NCBI RefSeq assembly: GCF_001029435.1
Contig: NZ_LDOV01000015.1
Location: 38,645-102,644 of the forward strand
Direction of reading: 5' to 3'
From: Photobacterium aphoticum
GTDB lineage: Bacteria; Pseudomonadota; Gammaproteobacteria; Enterobacterales; Vibrionaceae
Length of the DNA stretch: 64,000 nt
In this document: positions 1 through 7,433 of the stretch, one piece after another
Layout of the letters: the number at the start of each line of letters is the position of its first letter
Numbering within the stretch: position 1 is the first letter of the stretch
Translations under genes and position numbers: made by a program
Notes under the pieces: model-generated
What the model was told of the DNA's origin: nothing
Databases searched by the model: none
The model's input: the letters and a program-made list of their open reading frames with translations, nothing else

Positions 1-10
1 AAGCATAATT

Positions 11-1012
11 ATGATTACTAAGCAGCTTCCTTTAACCGATCTTCACCGTCACTTAGACGGTAACATCCGTATTCAAACCATCCTTGAACTTGGCCAGCAG
101 TTCGGCATGACCCTGCCAGGCCACGACATCGAGTCACTGCGTCCACACGTACAAATCGTGGAAGCCGAGCCAAGCTTGGTAGCCTTCTTATCCAAACTGG
201 ACTGGGGTGTGGCGGTACTGGGCGATTTGGATGCCTGTCGCCGCGTGGCCTACGAAAACGTGGAAGATGCGCTGAACGCACAGATCGACTACGCCGAATT
301 GCGCTTCTCGCCGTACTACATGGCGATGAAACACAACCTGCCAGTGGCGGGTGTGGTGGAAGCGGTGGTGGACGGTGTGCGTGCCGGTTGCCGTGACTTT
401 GGCGTACAAGCCAACCTGATCGGTATCATGAGCCGTACCTTTGGCACAGCCGCCTGTCAGCAAGAATTGGATGCCCTGCTAAGCCAAAAAGATCACTTAG
501 TGGCGATTGACTTGGCCGGTGATGAACTGGGCCAGCCGGGTGAGCAATTTGTCTCTCACTTTAAACAAGTACGCAATGCCGGTCTGAACGTGACTGTCCA
601 CGCGGGTGAAGCGGCAGGGCCGGAAAGCATGTGGCAGGCGATCCGTGACTTGGGCGCGGTGCGTATCGGCCACGGCGTAAAAGCGATTCAGGATCCAAAA
701 CTGATGGATTATCTGGCACAACACAAGATCGGTATCGAGTCATGTCTGACGTCCAACATTCAGACCAGCACCGTGGCCTCATTTGAAAGCCACCCGGTGA
801 AAGCGTTCCTGGAACACGGCATTCTGGCGTGTCTGAACACCGACGATCCGGCGGTTGAAGGCATCGAGCTGCCTCACGAATACACCGTTGCGGCACCACA
901 AGTGGGTCTGACTCAGGCGCAAATTCGTCAGGCACAGATCAACGGTCTGGAGCTGGCCTTCTTGTCTGATAGTGAAAAACAAGCACTTAAAGACAAAGCG
1001 GCACAACGCTAA
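11..1012 (+). CDS. add: adenosine deaminase
   Basis: Hydrolytically deaminates adenosine and deoxyadenosine to (deoxy)inosine in cytoplasmic purine salvage. The 333-aa length is normal for the family. The metal site is complete: HxH at H12/H14, H197 in TVHAGE with catalytic E200, H221 in RIGHG, and the Asp pair D278-D279 in LNTDDPA. The start lies 10 bases from the window edge, so its ribosome-binding site and promoter are not fully visible; ATG at 11 gives the usual N-terminus. It stands alone and is followed by an inverted repeat. Family assignment is secure; substrate choice (adenosine rather than adenine) is inferred from the overall match. Confidence 0.96.
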   Translation: MITKQLPLTDLHRHLDGNIRIQTILELGQQFGMTLPGHDIESLRPHVQIVEAEPSLVAFLSKLDWGVAVLGDLDACRRVAYENVEDALNAQIDYAELRFSPYYMAMKHNLPVAGVVEAVVDGVRAGCRDFGVQANLIGIMSRTFGTAACQQELDALLSQKDHLVAIDLAGDELGQPGEQFVSHFKQVRNAGLNVTVHAGEAAGPESMWQAIRDLGAVRIGHGVKAIQDPKLMDYLAQHKIGIESCLTSNIQTSTVASFESHPVKAFLEHGILACLNTDDPAVEGIELPHEYTVAAPQVGLTQAQIRQAQINGLELAFLSDSEKQALKDKAAQR

Positions 1013-1027
1013 TAACAAATCTATCAA

Positions 1028-1052
1028 GTGGCGGTGATTTTTTAACCGCCAC
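1028..1052 (+). terminator. weak hairpin after add
   Basis: GTGGCGGT pairs perfectly with ACCGCCAC around a T-rich 9-base loop, 16 bases after the add stop codon. There is no T-run after the stem, so it may be a weak terminator or an mRNA 3' stabiliser. Confidence 0.4.
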
Positions 1053-1175
1053 CCATTCCATCTGCGGCTTTTTTGCGTAAAATACCCGCAACTCAGGCCA
1101 TCCTGAATAAGAACTGTCTTGCGCCCGCACGACACGTTCCCCCATCAATAAGAACGAACACCTCTGGGAACCACC

Positions 1176-1304
1176 ATGCTGGAATCACTGTTTTCCTTCA
1201 GCGTGGCAATGCCAGCCATCAGTGAACTTGCTGCCAATGGTCCAGGCCATTTTGCGGCAGGCGTGCTGGCGCTGATTGCTGCGGTGAACATGTTCAACGG
1301 CTAA
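1176..1304 (+). CDS. putative 42-aa small hydrophobic protein
   Basis: A 43-codon ATG-to-TAA frame lies between add and the convergent hemN. The peptide begins MLESLFSFS and its C-terminal half is hydrophobic and Ala/Gly/Val-rich (AAGVLALIAAVNMF), compatible with one membrane helix. CTGGGAACCACC precedes the ATG as a weak ribosome-binding site. A promoter-like pair (TTCCAT, 16 bases, TAAAAT) lies at 1056-1083, and a strong terminator follows 33 bases after the stop. I do not recognise the family. Having its own promoter-like sequence and terminator argues for a real transcript, but coding status is unproven. Confidence 0.5.
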   Translation: MLESLFSFSVAMPAISELAANGPGHFAAGVLALIAAVNMFNG

Positions 1305-1336
1305 GCCAATAGCTTCGCTGTGAAACACGCACCGAC

Positions 1337-1371
1337 AAAAAAGCCCCCGACCACTGGCCGGGGGCTTTTTT
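1337..1371. terminator. bidirectional terminator between small ORF and hemN
   Basis: AAGCCCCCG (1341-1349) pairs with CGGGGGCTT (1359-1367), with A-runs before and T-runs after, so it works on both strands: for the small ORF on + and hemN on -. Confidence 0.88.
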
Positions 1372-1418
1372 CTATCCGTTTCCCGCTGATCTGTTACAGC
1401 GGGATTCAATCACGCGCG

Positions 1419-2792
1419 TTAAATCACGCGAGAGAACTGCTGCTGACGGGCGCGATCACGCAGGTATTTATCAAAACACATGCAGATGTTGCGGATCAGC
1501 AAGCGGCCTTTTAATTCCACCGTGATCATGGTGTCATCGACCGTCACCAACTCGTCATTGATGAAGGTTTTGAGCAGATCCAAATCTTCAGCAAAGTAGG
1601 CATCAAAATCGATACCGAACTGCTGCTCGATGGCTGTTTTGTTGAGCTGGAAGTTACAAATCAGGGATTTGATCACTTCACGGCGCAGCAAATCATCCGC
1701 ATCCAACGACACGCCTTTCCACAACGCTTCACGCTTTTCTTCCACGCTGGCGTAGTAGTGTTTCAGCTCTTTCTGGTTCTGCGCGTAGCAATCACCAATC
1801 ATAGAAATCGCCGATACCCCCAAGCCCAGCAGATCACAGTCACCCTGCGTAGTGTAACCCTGGAAGTTGCGGTGCAAAATGCCTTCACGCTGTGCCACGG
1901 CCAACTCATCATCCGGCAGGGCAAAGTGATCCATACCGATGAACTGGTAACCCGCGCCGGTTAGGGTCGCAATGGTGTCCTGCAAAATCGCCAGCTTTTC
2001 TTTGGCCTGCGGCAAATCTTCATCTTTGATCTTACGCTGGGCCGCAAACAGGCTTGGCATGTGGGCGTAGTTAAACACCGACAAACGGCCCGGACGCATG
2101 GTCAGTACCTGCTCCAGTGTTTCAGCAAACAACGCTTGCGTCTGCTTTGGCAGGCCGTAAATCAAATCCAGGTTGGTTGAGCGGAAGCCCAACGTACGGG
2201 CTCGTTCCACCATGGCAAAGATGAAGGCTTCATCCTGCTCACGGTTAACCAGTTTCTGGACTTCTTTGTTGAAGTCCTGCACCCCGATACTCAGGCGGTT
2301 AAAGCCTTCGCTGCGCAGGTGATCCAGCATATCCAGCTCAATCTCACGCGGGTCGACCTCGATGCTGATCTCCGCATCCGCTGCAAAACGGAACTGCTCA
2401 CGCAACACCGTCATCAGACGCGTCACCTGTGCTTTGGTCAGGAAGGTCGGTGTACCGCCGCCCCAGTGCAACTGGCTGACTTCGCGATCGCCCAGCAAAC
2501 TCGCGCGCTGGCGAATTTCCTGCTCAAGCACATCAAGATATTGATCGGCTTTGTGCTGATGGCGCGTGATGATCTTATTACAGCCGCAGTAATAACACAG
2601 CTTGTGGCAGAACGGGATGTGGACATACAGGGAGAGTTTGCGGTCCGGGTATTGGGCGCAAGCCATATCAAATTCCGCAGCGGTGAACGCCTCATGGAAT
2701 TCTAAAGCGGTTGGGTAAGAAGTGTAGCGCGGGCCTGAGTAGTTGTATTTCTCAATAATGGCCTGATCCCAAATAATCTGCGTCTCTGACAT
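1419..2792 (-). CDS. hemN: oxygen-independent coproporphyrinogen III oxidase (radical SAM)
   Basis: Converts coproporphyrinogen III to protoporphyrinogen IX without oxygen in haem synthesis, in the cytosol. The radical-SAM cluster motif is C62-x3-C66-x2-C69, followed by C71, exactly as in E. coli HemN. GGGTP and the GMDHFALPDDEL and GRLLIRNICMCFD blocks mark true HemN rather than the HemW homologue. The ATG at 2792 (MSETQIIWD) is preferred over the upstream in-frame ATG at 2801 because it aligns with the family N-terminus and has GTGGA about 8 bases upstream; length is then 457 aa, as in E. coli. It is monocistronic, with a terminator on each side. Confidence 0.97.
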   Translation of the reverse strand: MSETQIIWDQAIIEKYNYSGPRYTSYPTALEFHEAFTAAEFDMACAQYPDRKLSLYVHIPFCHKLCYYCGCNKIITRHQHKADQYLDVLEQEIRQRASLLGDREVSQLHWGGGTPTFLTKAQVTRLMTVLREQFRFAADAEISIEVDPREIELDMLDHLRSEGFNRLSIGVQDFNKEVQKLVNREQDEAFIFAMVERARTLGFRSTNLDLIYGLPKQTQALFAETLEQVLTMRPGRLSVFNYAHMPSLFAAQRKIKDEDLPQAKEKLAILQDTIATLTGAGYQFIGMDHFALPDDELAVAQREGILHRNFQGYTTQGDCDLLGLGVSAISMIGDCYAQNQKELKHYYASVEEKREALWKGVSLDADDLLRREVIKSLICNFQLNKTAIEQQFGIDFDAYFAEDLDLLKTFINDELVTVDDTMITVELKGRLLIRNICMCFDKYLRDRARQQQFSRVI

Positions 2793-2906
2793 GACATACA
2801 TCCACTAAATATTGGGGGAAAAGAGTACAAGCTATCAAGTGTGCCACAACTCAATAACAATGTAGATAAAAGTTAACGACGTCGCACGCTGACCCGGCAT
2901 GAACAA

Positions 2907-2946
2907 AAAATCCCCCCGCTCTACAGAGTATAGCGAAGGGGATTTT
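2907..2946 (-). terminator. terminator of the DUF2489/yihI/methyltransferase operon
   Basis: On the minus strand ATCCCC-TTCGCT pairs with AGCG-GGGGGAT, followed by seven T residues, directly downstream of the DUF2489 stop codon. Confidence 0.8.
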
Positions 2947-2962
2947 CATCAGGGCGTTACGG

Positions 2963-3451
2963 TCAGGCTGTCGCTTTTTTCGCGGCGAGGATCTGCGCCA
3001 GCTCGGCTTTAATGGCATCCATTAAGCGGGCTTCTGCTTTCATTCGCTGCAGATCGAGCTTCATACGCTCTTGCTTGGCCAGCGTTTTACGCGCATCACC
3101 GCGCGGCATGTCCTTCACGACGTCGTAAAGTTCCTGCATTGCTGGGTACTGGGCTGCAAAGTCAACCTGATGGTCACCTTGCAACACTTCCATCAATTTA
3201 TACAAACGGATAGTAATCTCAGACATCTCACACTGATCTTGCTTACCCGCTTCCGCGATGATCAACACGCTTTCCATAATATTGGCATTGCGTTGCTTAA
3301 TGCCTTCCGCCTGTTGTTGCTCGGCGCGCTGCAAAAACGCCTGATGACGTTGATGCTGCTGGTACACCTTCAACCACAAGTAAGCGGCATAGCCGGCCAA
3401 TACTGCGATGATCAAACCGGCCAATCCTAGCCAAAGCGTCATATCCTGCAA
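2963..3451 (-). CDS. DUF2489 family membrane-anchored protein
   Basis: 162 aa with one N-terminal membrane helix (about residues 5-27) and then a helical, Gln/Glu/Lys-rich cytoplasmic part likely to form a coiled coil. It matches the DUF2489 proteins found beside yihI in Vibrionaceae; no function is established for the family. It is the last gene of a three-gene minus-strand operon, three bases after yihI, so it is probably co-translated with the Der GTPase-activating factor. A link to ribosome assembly is suggested only by context. Confidence 0.8.
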   Translation of the reverse strand: MQDMTLWLGLAGLIIAVLAGYAAYLWLKVYQQHQRHQAFLQRAEQQQAEGIKQRNANIMESVLIIAEAGKQDQCEMSEITIRLYKLMEVLQGDHQVDFAAQYPAMQELYDVVKDMPRGDARKTLAKQERMKLDLQRMKAEARLMDAIKAELAQILAAKKATA

Positions 3452-3454
3452 GGG

Positions 3455-4003
3455 TTACTCCTTGTCGAACTCGTCAAAGCCCATGTTTTCAAACGCATCC
3501 AGCAGATCATCATCAGAACGTGCACCGGATTTCACTGGCGCAGATTCTGCTTCAAACGCTGGCTCGTCATCGTGCAGCAGACCCAGCTGGTTCATCAGTT
3601 GTTCAATGCGGTCTAGCTTCTGATCCACTTGCTTCTGTAGACCGGCACCCAGTTTCTCACCTGCGTCGATGCGATCCAACAACACCATCAATTGTGCGTC
3701 ATTCTCTAGCATCGCTAGCTCTTGCTCGGCACTTAGACGACGTTCTTTCTTGGTCATCGGCTTCTTCGCTTCGACGATCAACGGTACCAGCTTCTTGCTG
3801 CCATGGCGTGGATCTTTTGCCTGAGCGGCTTTGCGTGCATTCCCGGCTTCAGAAGCAGAGTGACGGCTACCTGATTTCAGGCCTTTACGCTTACGGTCTT
3901 TCTTACGCTGTAAACCTTCACGATCCGCTTCGCTACGGGTCTTCTCGGTGTAAACTGCAGGACCTTCAGATCCTACCTTGCGTGTTCTTTTCTTACGTGT
4001 CAT
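3455..4003 (-). CDS. yihI: YihI, GTPase-activating protein for Der
   Basis: Stimulates GTP hydrolysis by the ribosome-assembly GTPase Der (EngA) and so tunes 50S subunit maturation. The 182-aa protein has a highly basic N-terminus (MTRKKRTRK, then RKKDRKRKGLKSGSR), the conserved KDPRHGSKKLVPL block and an acidic C-terminal half with DQKLDRIEQLMNQLGL, the YihI signature. Its ATG overlaps the stop codon of the upstream methyltransferase by one base (TAATG), implying translational coupling. Confidence 0.93.
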   Translation of the reverse strand: MTRKKRTRKVGSEGPAVYTEKTRSEADREGLQRKKDRKRKGLKSGSRHSASEAGNARKAAQAKDPRHGSKKLVPLIVEAKKPMTKKERRLSAEQELAMLENDAQLMVLLDRIDAGEKLGAGLQKQVDQKLDRIEQLMNQLGLLHDDEPAFEAESAPVKSGARSDDDLLDAFENMGFDEFDKE

Positions 4004-4644
4004 TACTGGGTTTTCCTCAGCAAAATTACATCATTCCCAACAAACTCTACGTCCAGGCCATCACGTTGGGCCAAGTAGTGGAACGTTTCGCGGCTAAAAA
4101 AGCTCACGTGGGTTGGGTCGTTCTTGTAATGCCATTGCGCAAAGGCATCTGCATCTTTTGCTAACTTGGTCATTAAACCCAGCCATCCACCAGGTTTAAC
4201 CAGACTAAGCAGCAGCCCCCATTCCTTTGCAGGCGTATAAAAGTGTTCAATCGCTTCCGTACAGGTCACAAAATCGTATTGGGTCGCCAACACGCTGGGA
4301 TCAGCGGCAAAATACGGATCGTAAATCGCCATCTGGTGACCGGCTTCTGCCAACATCAACGATAAGGTCGGGCCCGGACCACAGCCGAAATCCAACCCGT
4401 GTAAGGCCGGCGCGTCTACTCGCTCAAGCAAGGGTGCCGCCAGACGATTGAGAAAGCCACGGTATCCCTGATCTTCCGGATTGTTCTCATGAAGATCATA
4501 GTGGGCTTTTTCTTCTTCCGGTGACAAGCGTGCCGCCGGATCAGCAAAAATCAACGCACATTCACCACAACGGAAATACTGACGTCGCTTGTCCTGATGG
4601 AACGTGTCAGCGCCATGATGATGGCACAGTGGACAAGTCTGCAT
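4003..4644 (-). CDS. class I SAM-dependent methyltransferase with N-terminal zinc ribbon
   Basis: 213 aa. Residues 4-29 hold two Cys pairs (CPLC and CGEC), a probable zinc ribbon. The Rossmann methyltransferase fold follows, with motif I LDFGCGPGPTLSLML near residue 85 and a later TEAIEH motif. The fold predicts SAM binding; the substrate is unknown. It leads the operon with yihI and DUF2489, so an RNA or ribosomal-protein substrate is a reasonable but untested guess. AGGAGA lies well placed before the ATG. Confidence 0.85.
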   Translation of the reverse strand: MQTCPLCHHHGADTFHQDKRRQYFRCGECALIFADPAARLSPEEEKAHYDLHENNPEDQGYRGFLNRLAAPLLERVDAPALHGLDFGCGPGPTLSLMLAEAGHQMAIYDPYFAADPSVLATQYDFVTCTEAIEHFYTPAKEWGLLLSLVKPGGWLGLMTKLAKDADAFAQWHYKNDPTHVSFFSRETFHYLAQRDGLDVEFVGNDVILLRKTQ

Positions 4645-4843
4645 GGCAGCTCTCCTGTTAGGGCATTACGCCGAACTCTCTGTGCGTGATACGGCCTGAC
4701 AGCCATACCGCCACTTTTTATGAAGCGGCGTATAATAGCAGATTTGATGGAGAAATGTGCACTCCCTGCGTGATGGGAAACACTCTATCCTGAAAAAAGC
4801 CTGTAAGCAGAGGTGCGCAGTGTCTTTTCTAACGCCGGAAGAC

Positions 4844-4868
4844 AAAAAAGGCAGCGACGCTGCCTTTT
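4844..4868 (-). terminator. terminator downstream of cytochrome c4
   Basis: AAAAGGCAGC / GCTGCCTTTT with a 3-base loop, followed on the minus strand by a T-run. It lies 92 bases after the cytochrome c4 stop and before the methyltransferase operon. Confidence 0.75.
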
Positions 4869-4959
4869 CTTTGTGGGTAATGCCTTATCGGTGTCGCCAA
4901 GTGCCAAGTGTCTCGCCCGTCAGGGAACACGTCGTACACACCGCAACAAGCAAAATAGC

Positions 4960-5577
4960 TTAATGCAGCCCGCCGACATACTGAGACAGCGCGGTGATTT
5001 CATCATCGGTGAGTTTCACCGCCACCGCCCGCATCATGGCGTTCATGTCATTGGCACGCTGGCCGTCACGGAATTTTTCCAGTTGCAACTTCACGTACTC
5101 TGCATTCTGACCGGAAATTTTCGGGAAACCCGACAGGCTGGTGCCGTTGCCACGCGGACCATGACAGGCTGTACATGCGGTGATCCCCCGCTCGGCATCG
5201 CCGGCACGGTACAACGTCTGGCCCAGTGCAATGGAAGATTCTGGCGTGGTGTTATCAGAAATAGGCAAAGAGGCGTAATACGCAGCCAGATCCGCCATGT
5301 CTTGTTCGGTCAGCGGCATCACCATGCCACCCATCACCGCATCCTGACGGCCTTGTTTGCCGCCGGAAGACATGGCCAGCTTGAAATCTTTCAGCTGTTT
5401 TTCCAAATAGCCGGCATGTTGGCCTGCAATTTTCGGATATTGGGCCATAATTCCATTGCCGTCTGCGCCGTGACAGGCGGCGCAAGTGGCTGCTTTCATC
5501 TTGCCGGCTTCTGCATCACCCTGGGCCCAGGCTGAGCAACTGGCCAGAAGGGTCAATATCAGTGCTAATTTCTTCAT
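4960..5577 (-). CDS. dihaem cytochrome c4, periplasmic
   Basis: Shuttles electrons in the periplasm, typically from the bc1 complex to a terminal cytochrome c oxidase. From the ATG at 5577 the 205-aa protein has a Sec signal peptide (MKKLALILTLLASCSAWA) and two CxxCH haem sites, C32-x2-C35-H36 and C134-x2-C137-H138, in two tandem domains. The open frame continues 13 codons upstream, but only the internal ATG places the signal peptide at the N-terminus. It is divergent from engB, as in other Vibrionaceae. Confidence 0.93.
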   Translation of the reverse strand: MKKLALILTLLASCSAWAQGDAEAGKMKAATCAACHGADGNGIMAQYPKIAGQHAGYLEKQLKDFKLAMSSGGKQGRQDAVMGGMVMPLTEQDMADLAAYYASLPISDNTTPESSIALGQTLYRAGDAERGITACTACHGPRGNGTSLSGFPKISGQNAEYVKLQLEKFRDGQRANDMNAMMRAVAVKLTDDEITALSQYVGGLH

Positions 5578-5735
5578 GACATTCCATTTATAATTATTGA
5601 GCTTCCAGTACCACAAGTAATGCTCAGTGACATGGTATACAATGCGACCACTAACCGAGCTTGGTTATCTTATATTTTACACAATTTCACATAAAAGTAA
5701 TCAGTCGACTACATGAAGACTTGACGGAGTTAACA

Positions 5736-6392
5736 GTGAATCAACCTCTCAACTATAGAAACACCAAATTTATCACAAGTGCACCATCAATCCGTCAACT
5801 TCCGACGGACGCAGGCGTTGAGATTGCATTTGCTGGCCGCTCCAACGCAGGTAAGTCAAGCGCACTGAACCGCATTACTGATCAGAAAAACCTGGCACGT
5901 ACCTCGAAAACACCGGGTCGTACTCAGCTGATCAACATGTTTGAAGTGGTACCAGGCTGTAACCTGATCGACTTGCCGGGCTACGGCTTTGCGCAAGTAC
6001 CGCTAGAAATGAAACTAAAGTGGCAGGAATCACTGGGTGAATACCTGCAAAAACGTGAATGCCTGGAAGGTCTGGTGGTACTGATGGATATCCGTCACCC
6101 GCTAAAAGATCTGGATCAGCAGATGATCATGTGGGCGATCGAAAGCCGTCTGCCAGTATTGGTACTGTTGACCAAAGCCGACAAATTCAAGAGCGGTGCA
6201 CGTAAGCAACAGTTGATGAAAGTGCGCGAAACCGTGGCAACGTTCGGCGGTGATGTGCATGTAGAAGTGTTCTCGTCACTGAAAGGTATCGGTGTGGATC
6301 AGGTTCGCCGCCAGCTAGATGCCTGGTTTGCACCAGAACTTGAGCGCCAGCGTGAGATCATGGAAGGTGACGTAGACGGTGAAGACGCGTAA
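5736..6392 (+). CDS. engB: ribosome biogenesis GTP-binding protein EngB (YihA/YsxC)
   Basis: Essential TRAFAC-class GTPase for late 50S assembly. The P-loop GRSNAGKSS starts at residue 34, with the G3 motif DLPGYG and G4 motif TKAD. A GTG start at 5736 is chosen: ACGGAG sits six bases upstream and the N-terminus ([11 protein letters not shown]) then aligns with E. coli YihA, giving 218 aa. The frame stays open to 5661, but that extension is not conserved. It lies between cytochrome c4 and the spf-polA region, the standard neighbourhood. Confidence 0.95.
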   Translation: MNQPLNYRNTKFITSAPSIRQLPTDAGVEIAFAGRSNAGKSSALNRITDQKNLARTSKTPGRTQLINMFEVVPGCNLIDLPGYGFAQVPLEMKLKWQESLGEYLQKRECLEGLVVLMDIRHPLKDLDQQMIMWAIESRLPVLVLLTKADKFKSGARKQQLMKVRETVATFGGDVHVEVFSSLKGIGVDQVRRQLDAWFAPELERQREIMEGDVDGEDA

Positions 6393-6452
6393 TCGCGTAT
6401 CCCTCTTGGTTACTTCTCTGGATCAGCTCTCTGGTTCACAGAGATGCTTAAC

Positions 6453-6478
6453 AAAAAGGCTCCTTCGGGGGCCTTTTT
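6453..6478 (+). terminator. engB terminator
   Basis: AAAAAGGC-TCC, loop TTCG, GG-GGCCTTTTT: a compact stem ending in a T-run about 60 bases after the engB stop. Confidence 0.85.
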
Positions 6479-6545
6479 GCTACCTGCCATACTGCCTGCG
6501 CGACGCCGACGGTGTGGCACTATTCATACGATACGCAATAGGCAT

Positions 6546-6573
6546 AAAAATACCCCACGGTAATCGTGGGGCA
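6546..6573 (-). terminator. minus-strand terminator in the engB-spf intergenic region
   Basis: CCCCACG (6553-6559) and CGTGGGG (6565-6571) pair around GTAAT. On the minus strand TATTTTTATG follows. It ends no recognised gene, which suggests a non-coding transcript coming from higher coordinates. Confidence 0.7.
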
Positions 6574-6840
6574 AGATGAGAGAAATAGGAGATTTGTTGT
6601 TTTTGTCCAAAAAGCATCAAGGATTTCCCCCCCTAACGCAAGCAATTTATCCTGTTTAACTTCACCTTTTACAACACAACCTTCGAGCAATCATAACCTT
6701 TCGCCAACCTTGAGCGAGACTTTTGCCGCTTTCATTGCCCACAGCCAGAAAAGTTGTTTTTTATTAAAAAATAAGGCAAGTCATGACACCGAAAATGACG
6801 GCCTGAGTGGAATAAAATTACATTTATTAATATGGAGGCG

Positions 6841-6939
6841 AAAAAAAAGCCACCATCAATGTGAAGGTGGCCATTTCATGGATGTGTTGGCTAGCCGGTA
6901 AAATGACCCGCTACCAAAAACAAATATGAACAAGAAGCG
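6841..6939 (-). ncRNA. candidate small RNA, about 99 nt, near spf
   Basis: On the minus strand a perfect TATAAT (6951-6946) is followed about 7 bases later by a stretch of ~99 nt. The stretch ends in a clear intrinsic terminator: GCCACC/GGTGGC (6849-6871) and then eight T residues (6848-6841). No gene lies downstream on that strand. The interior holds GGCTAGCC and other short self-complementary pieces. The only reading frame is a 7-codon one (MKWPPSH) overlapping the terminator stem, so a leader peptide cannot be excluded. A small RNA has been reported close to spf in Aliivibrio; I cannot tell whether this is the same one. Confidence 0.55.
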
Positions 6940-6945
6940 AACGCT

Positions 6946-6951
6946 ATTATA
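6946..6951 (-). promoter_or_regulatory. -10 element of the candidate small RNA
   Basis: Perfect TATAAT on the minus strand, preceded 17 bases upstream by a weak -35 (TTTAAT). The spacer is GC-rich (GGGGCGGG). Confidence 0.6.
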
Positions 6952-7157
6952 CCCGCCCCTTTTCTAACATTAAAGTAAATACTCTAATTTTCGAGCGTTT
7001 TGATGCCCCGTTCTGTGATCACGGTAAGACGGAAGTAAAAACAGCATACTGAAAGCGAATGGGTGAAAAAACCGACAAACGGTTAAGGGATCATCGCAGG
7101 ATAAAAAAGCATGGTGGGGAAAAAACGTGCAAGGGAGAAATGTTTTCAAAGGCCCAA

Positions 7158-7260
7158 TAAAAAACGCCCCGGCCAAATGGCCGGGGCGGCTGAATCAGCC
7201 AAATCCAATAACGTGAAACAAAAGGTCTGAAAGATAGAACATCTTACCTCTGTACCCTAC
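7158..7260 (-). ncRNA. spf: Spot 42 small RNA
   Basis: The minus strand from 7260 reads GTAGGGTACAGAGGTAAGAT and continues with the Spot 42 core (TTCTATCTTTCAGACCTTTT, then GGATTTGGCTGA). It ends in a GCCCCGGCC/GGCCGGGGC terminator with a T-run at 7164-7159. Spot 42 is an Hfq-dependent RNA, repressed by CRP-cAMP in E. coli, that represses many carbon-use mRNAs. Its place just downstream of polA on the same strand is the conserved location. Confidence 0.96.
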
Positions 7261-7370
7261 GCCATTAACTGTATATCAATTGCTCAGAGTTGAAAAGGGC
7301 TTTTGTAGTTTTTTTTCAACATTCCGTAAGTAATTTCTATATTTCGTAATTTCTTGAACGTTTATTTTGC

Positions 7371-7402
7371 ATAAAAAAATAGCCAGCAAAAAGCTGACTA
7401 TT
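7371..7402 (-). terminator. polA terminator
   Basis: AATAGCCAGC (7378-7387) and GCTGACTATT (7393-7402) form a 10-bp stem with one G-T pair and a 5-base loop, followed by seven T residues on the minus strand. It separates polA from the spf promoter. Confidence 0.85.
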
Positions 7403-7433
7403 CTCTCATCAATTTGGGGTAAATCGCAGGATT

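Noticed and set aside
4813..5535. 240-codon plus-strand frame antisense to cytochrome c4
   Set aside because: Covers a conserved dihaem cytochrome on the other strand; His-rich from reversed codons.
6566..6901. 111-codon plus-strand frame in the engB-spf gap
   Set aside because: No ribosome-binding site, crosses terminators and the candidate small RNA, and the peptide looks random.
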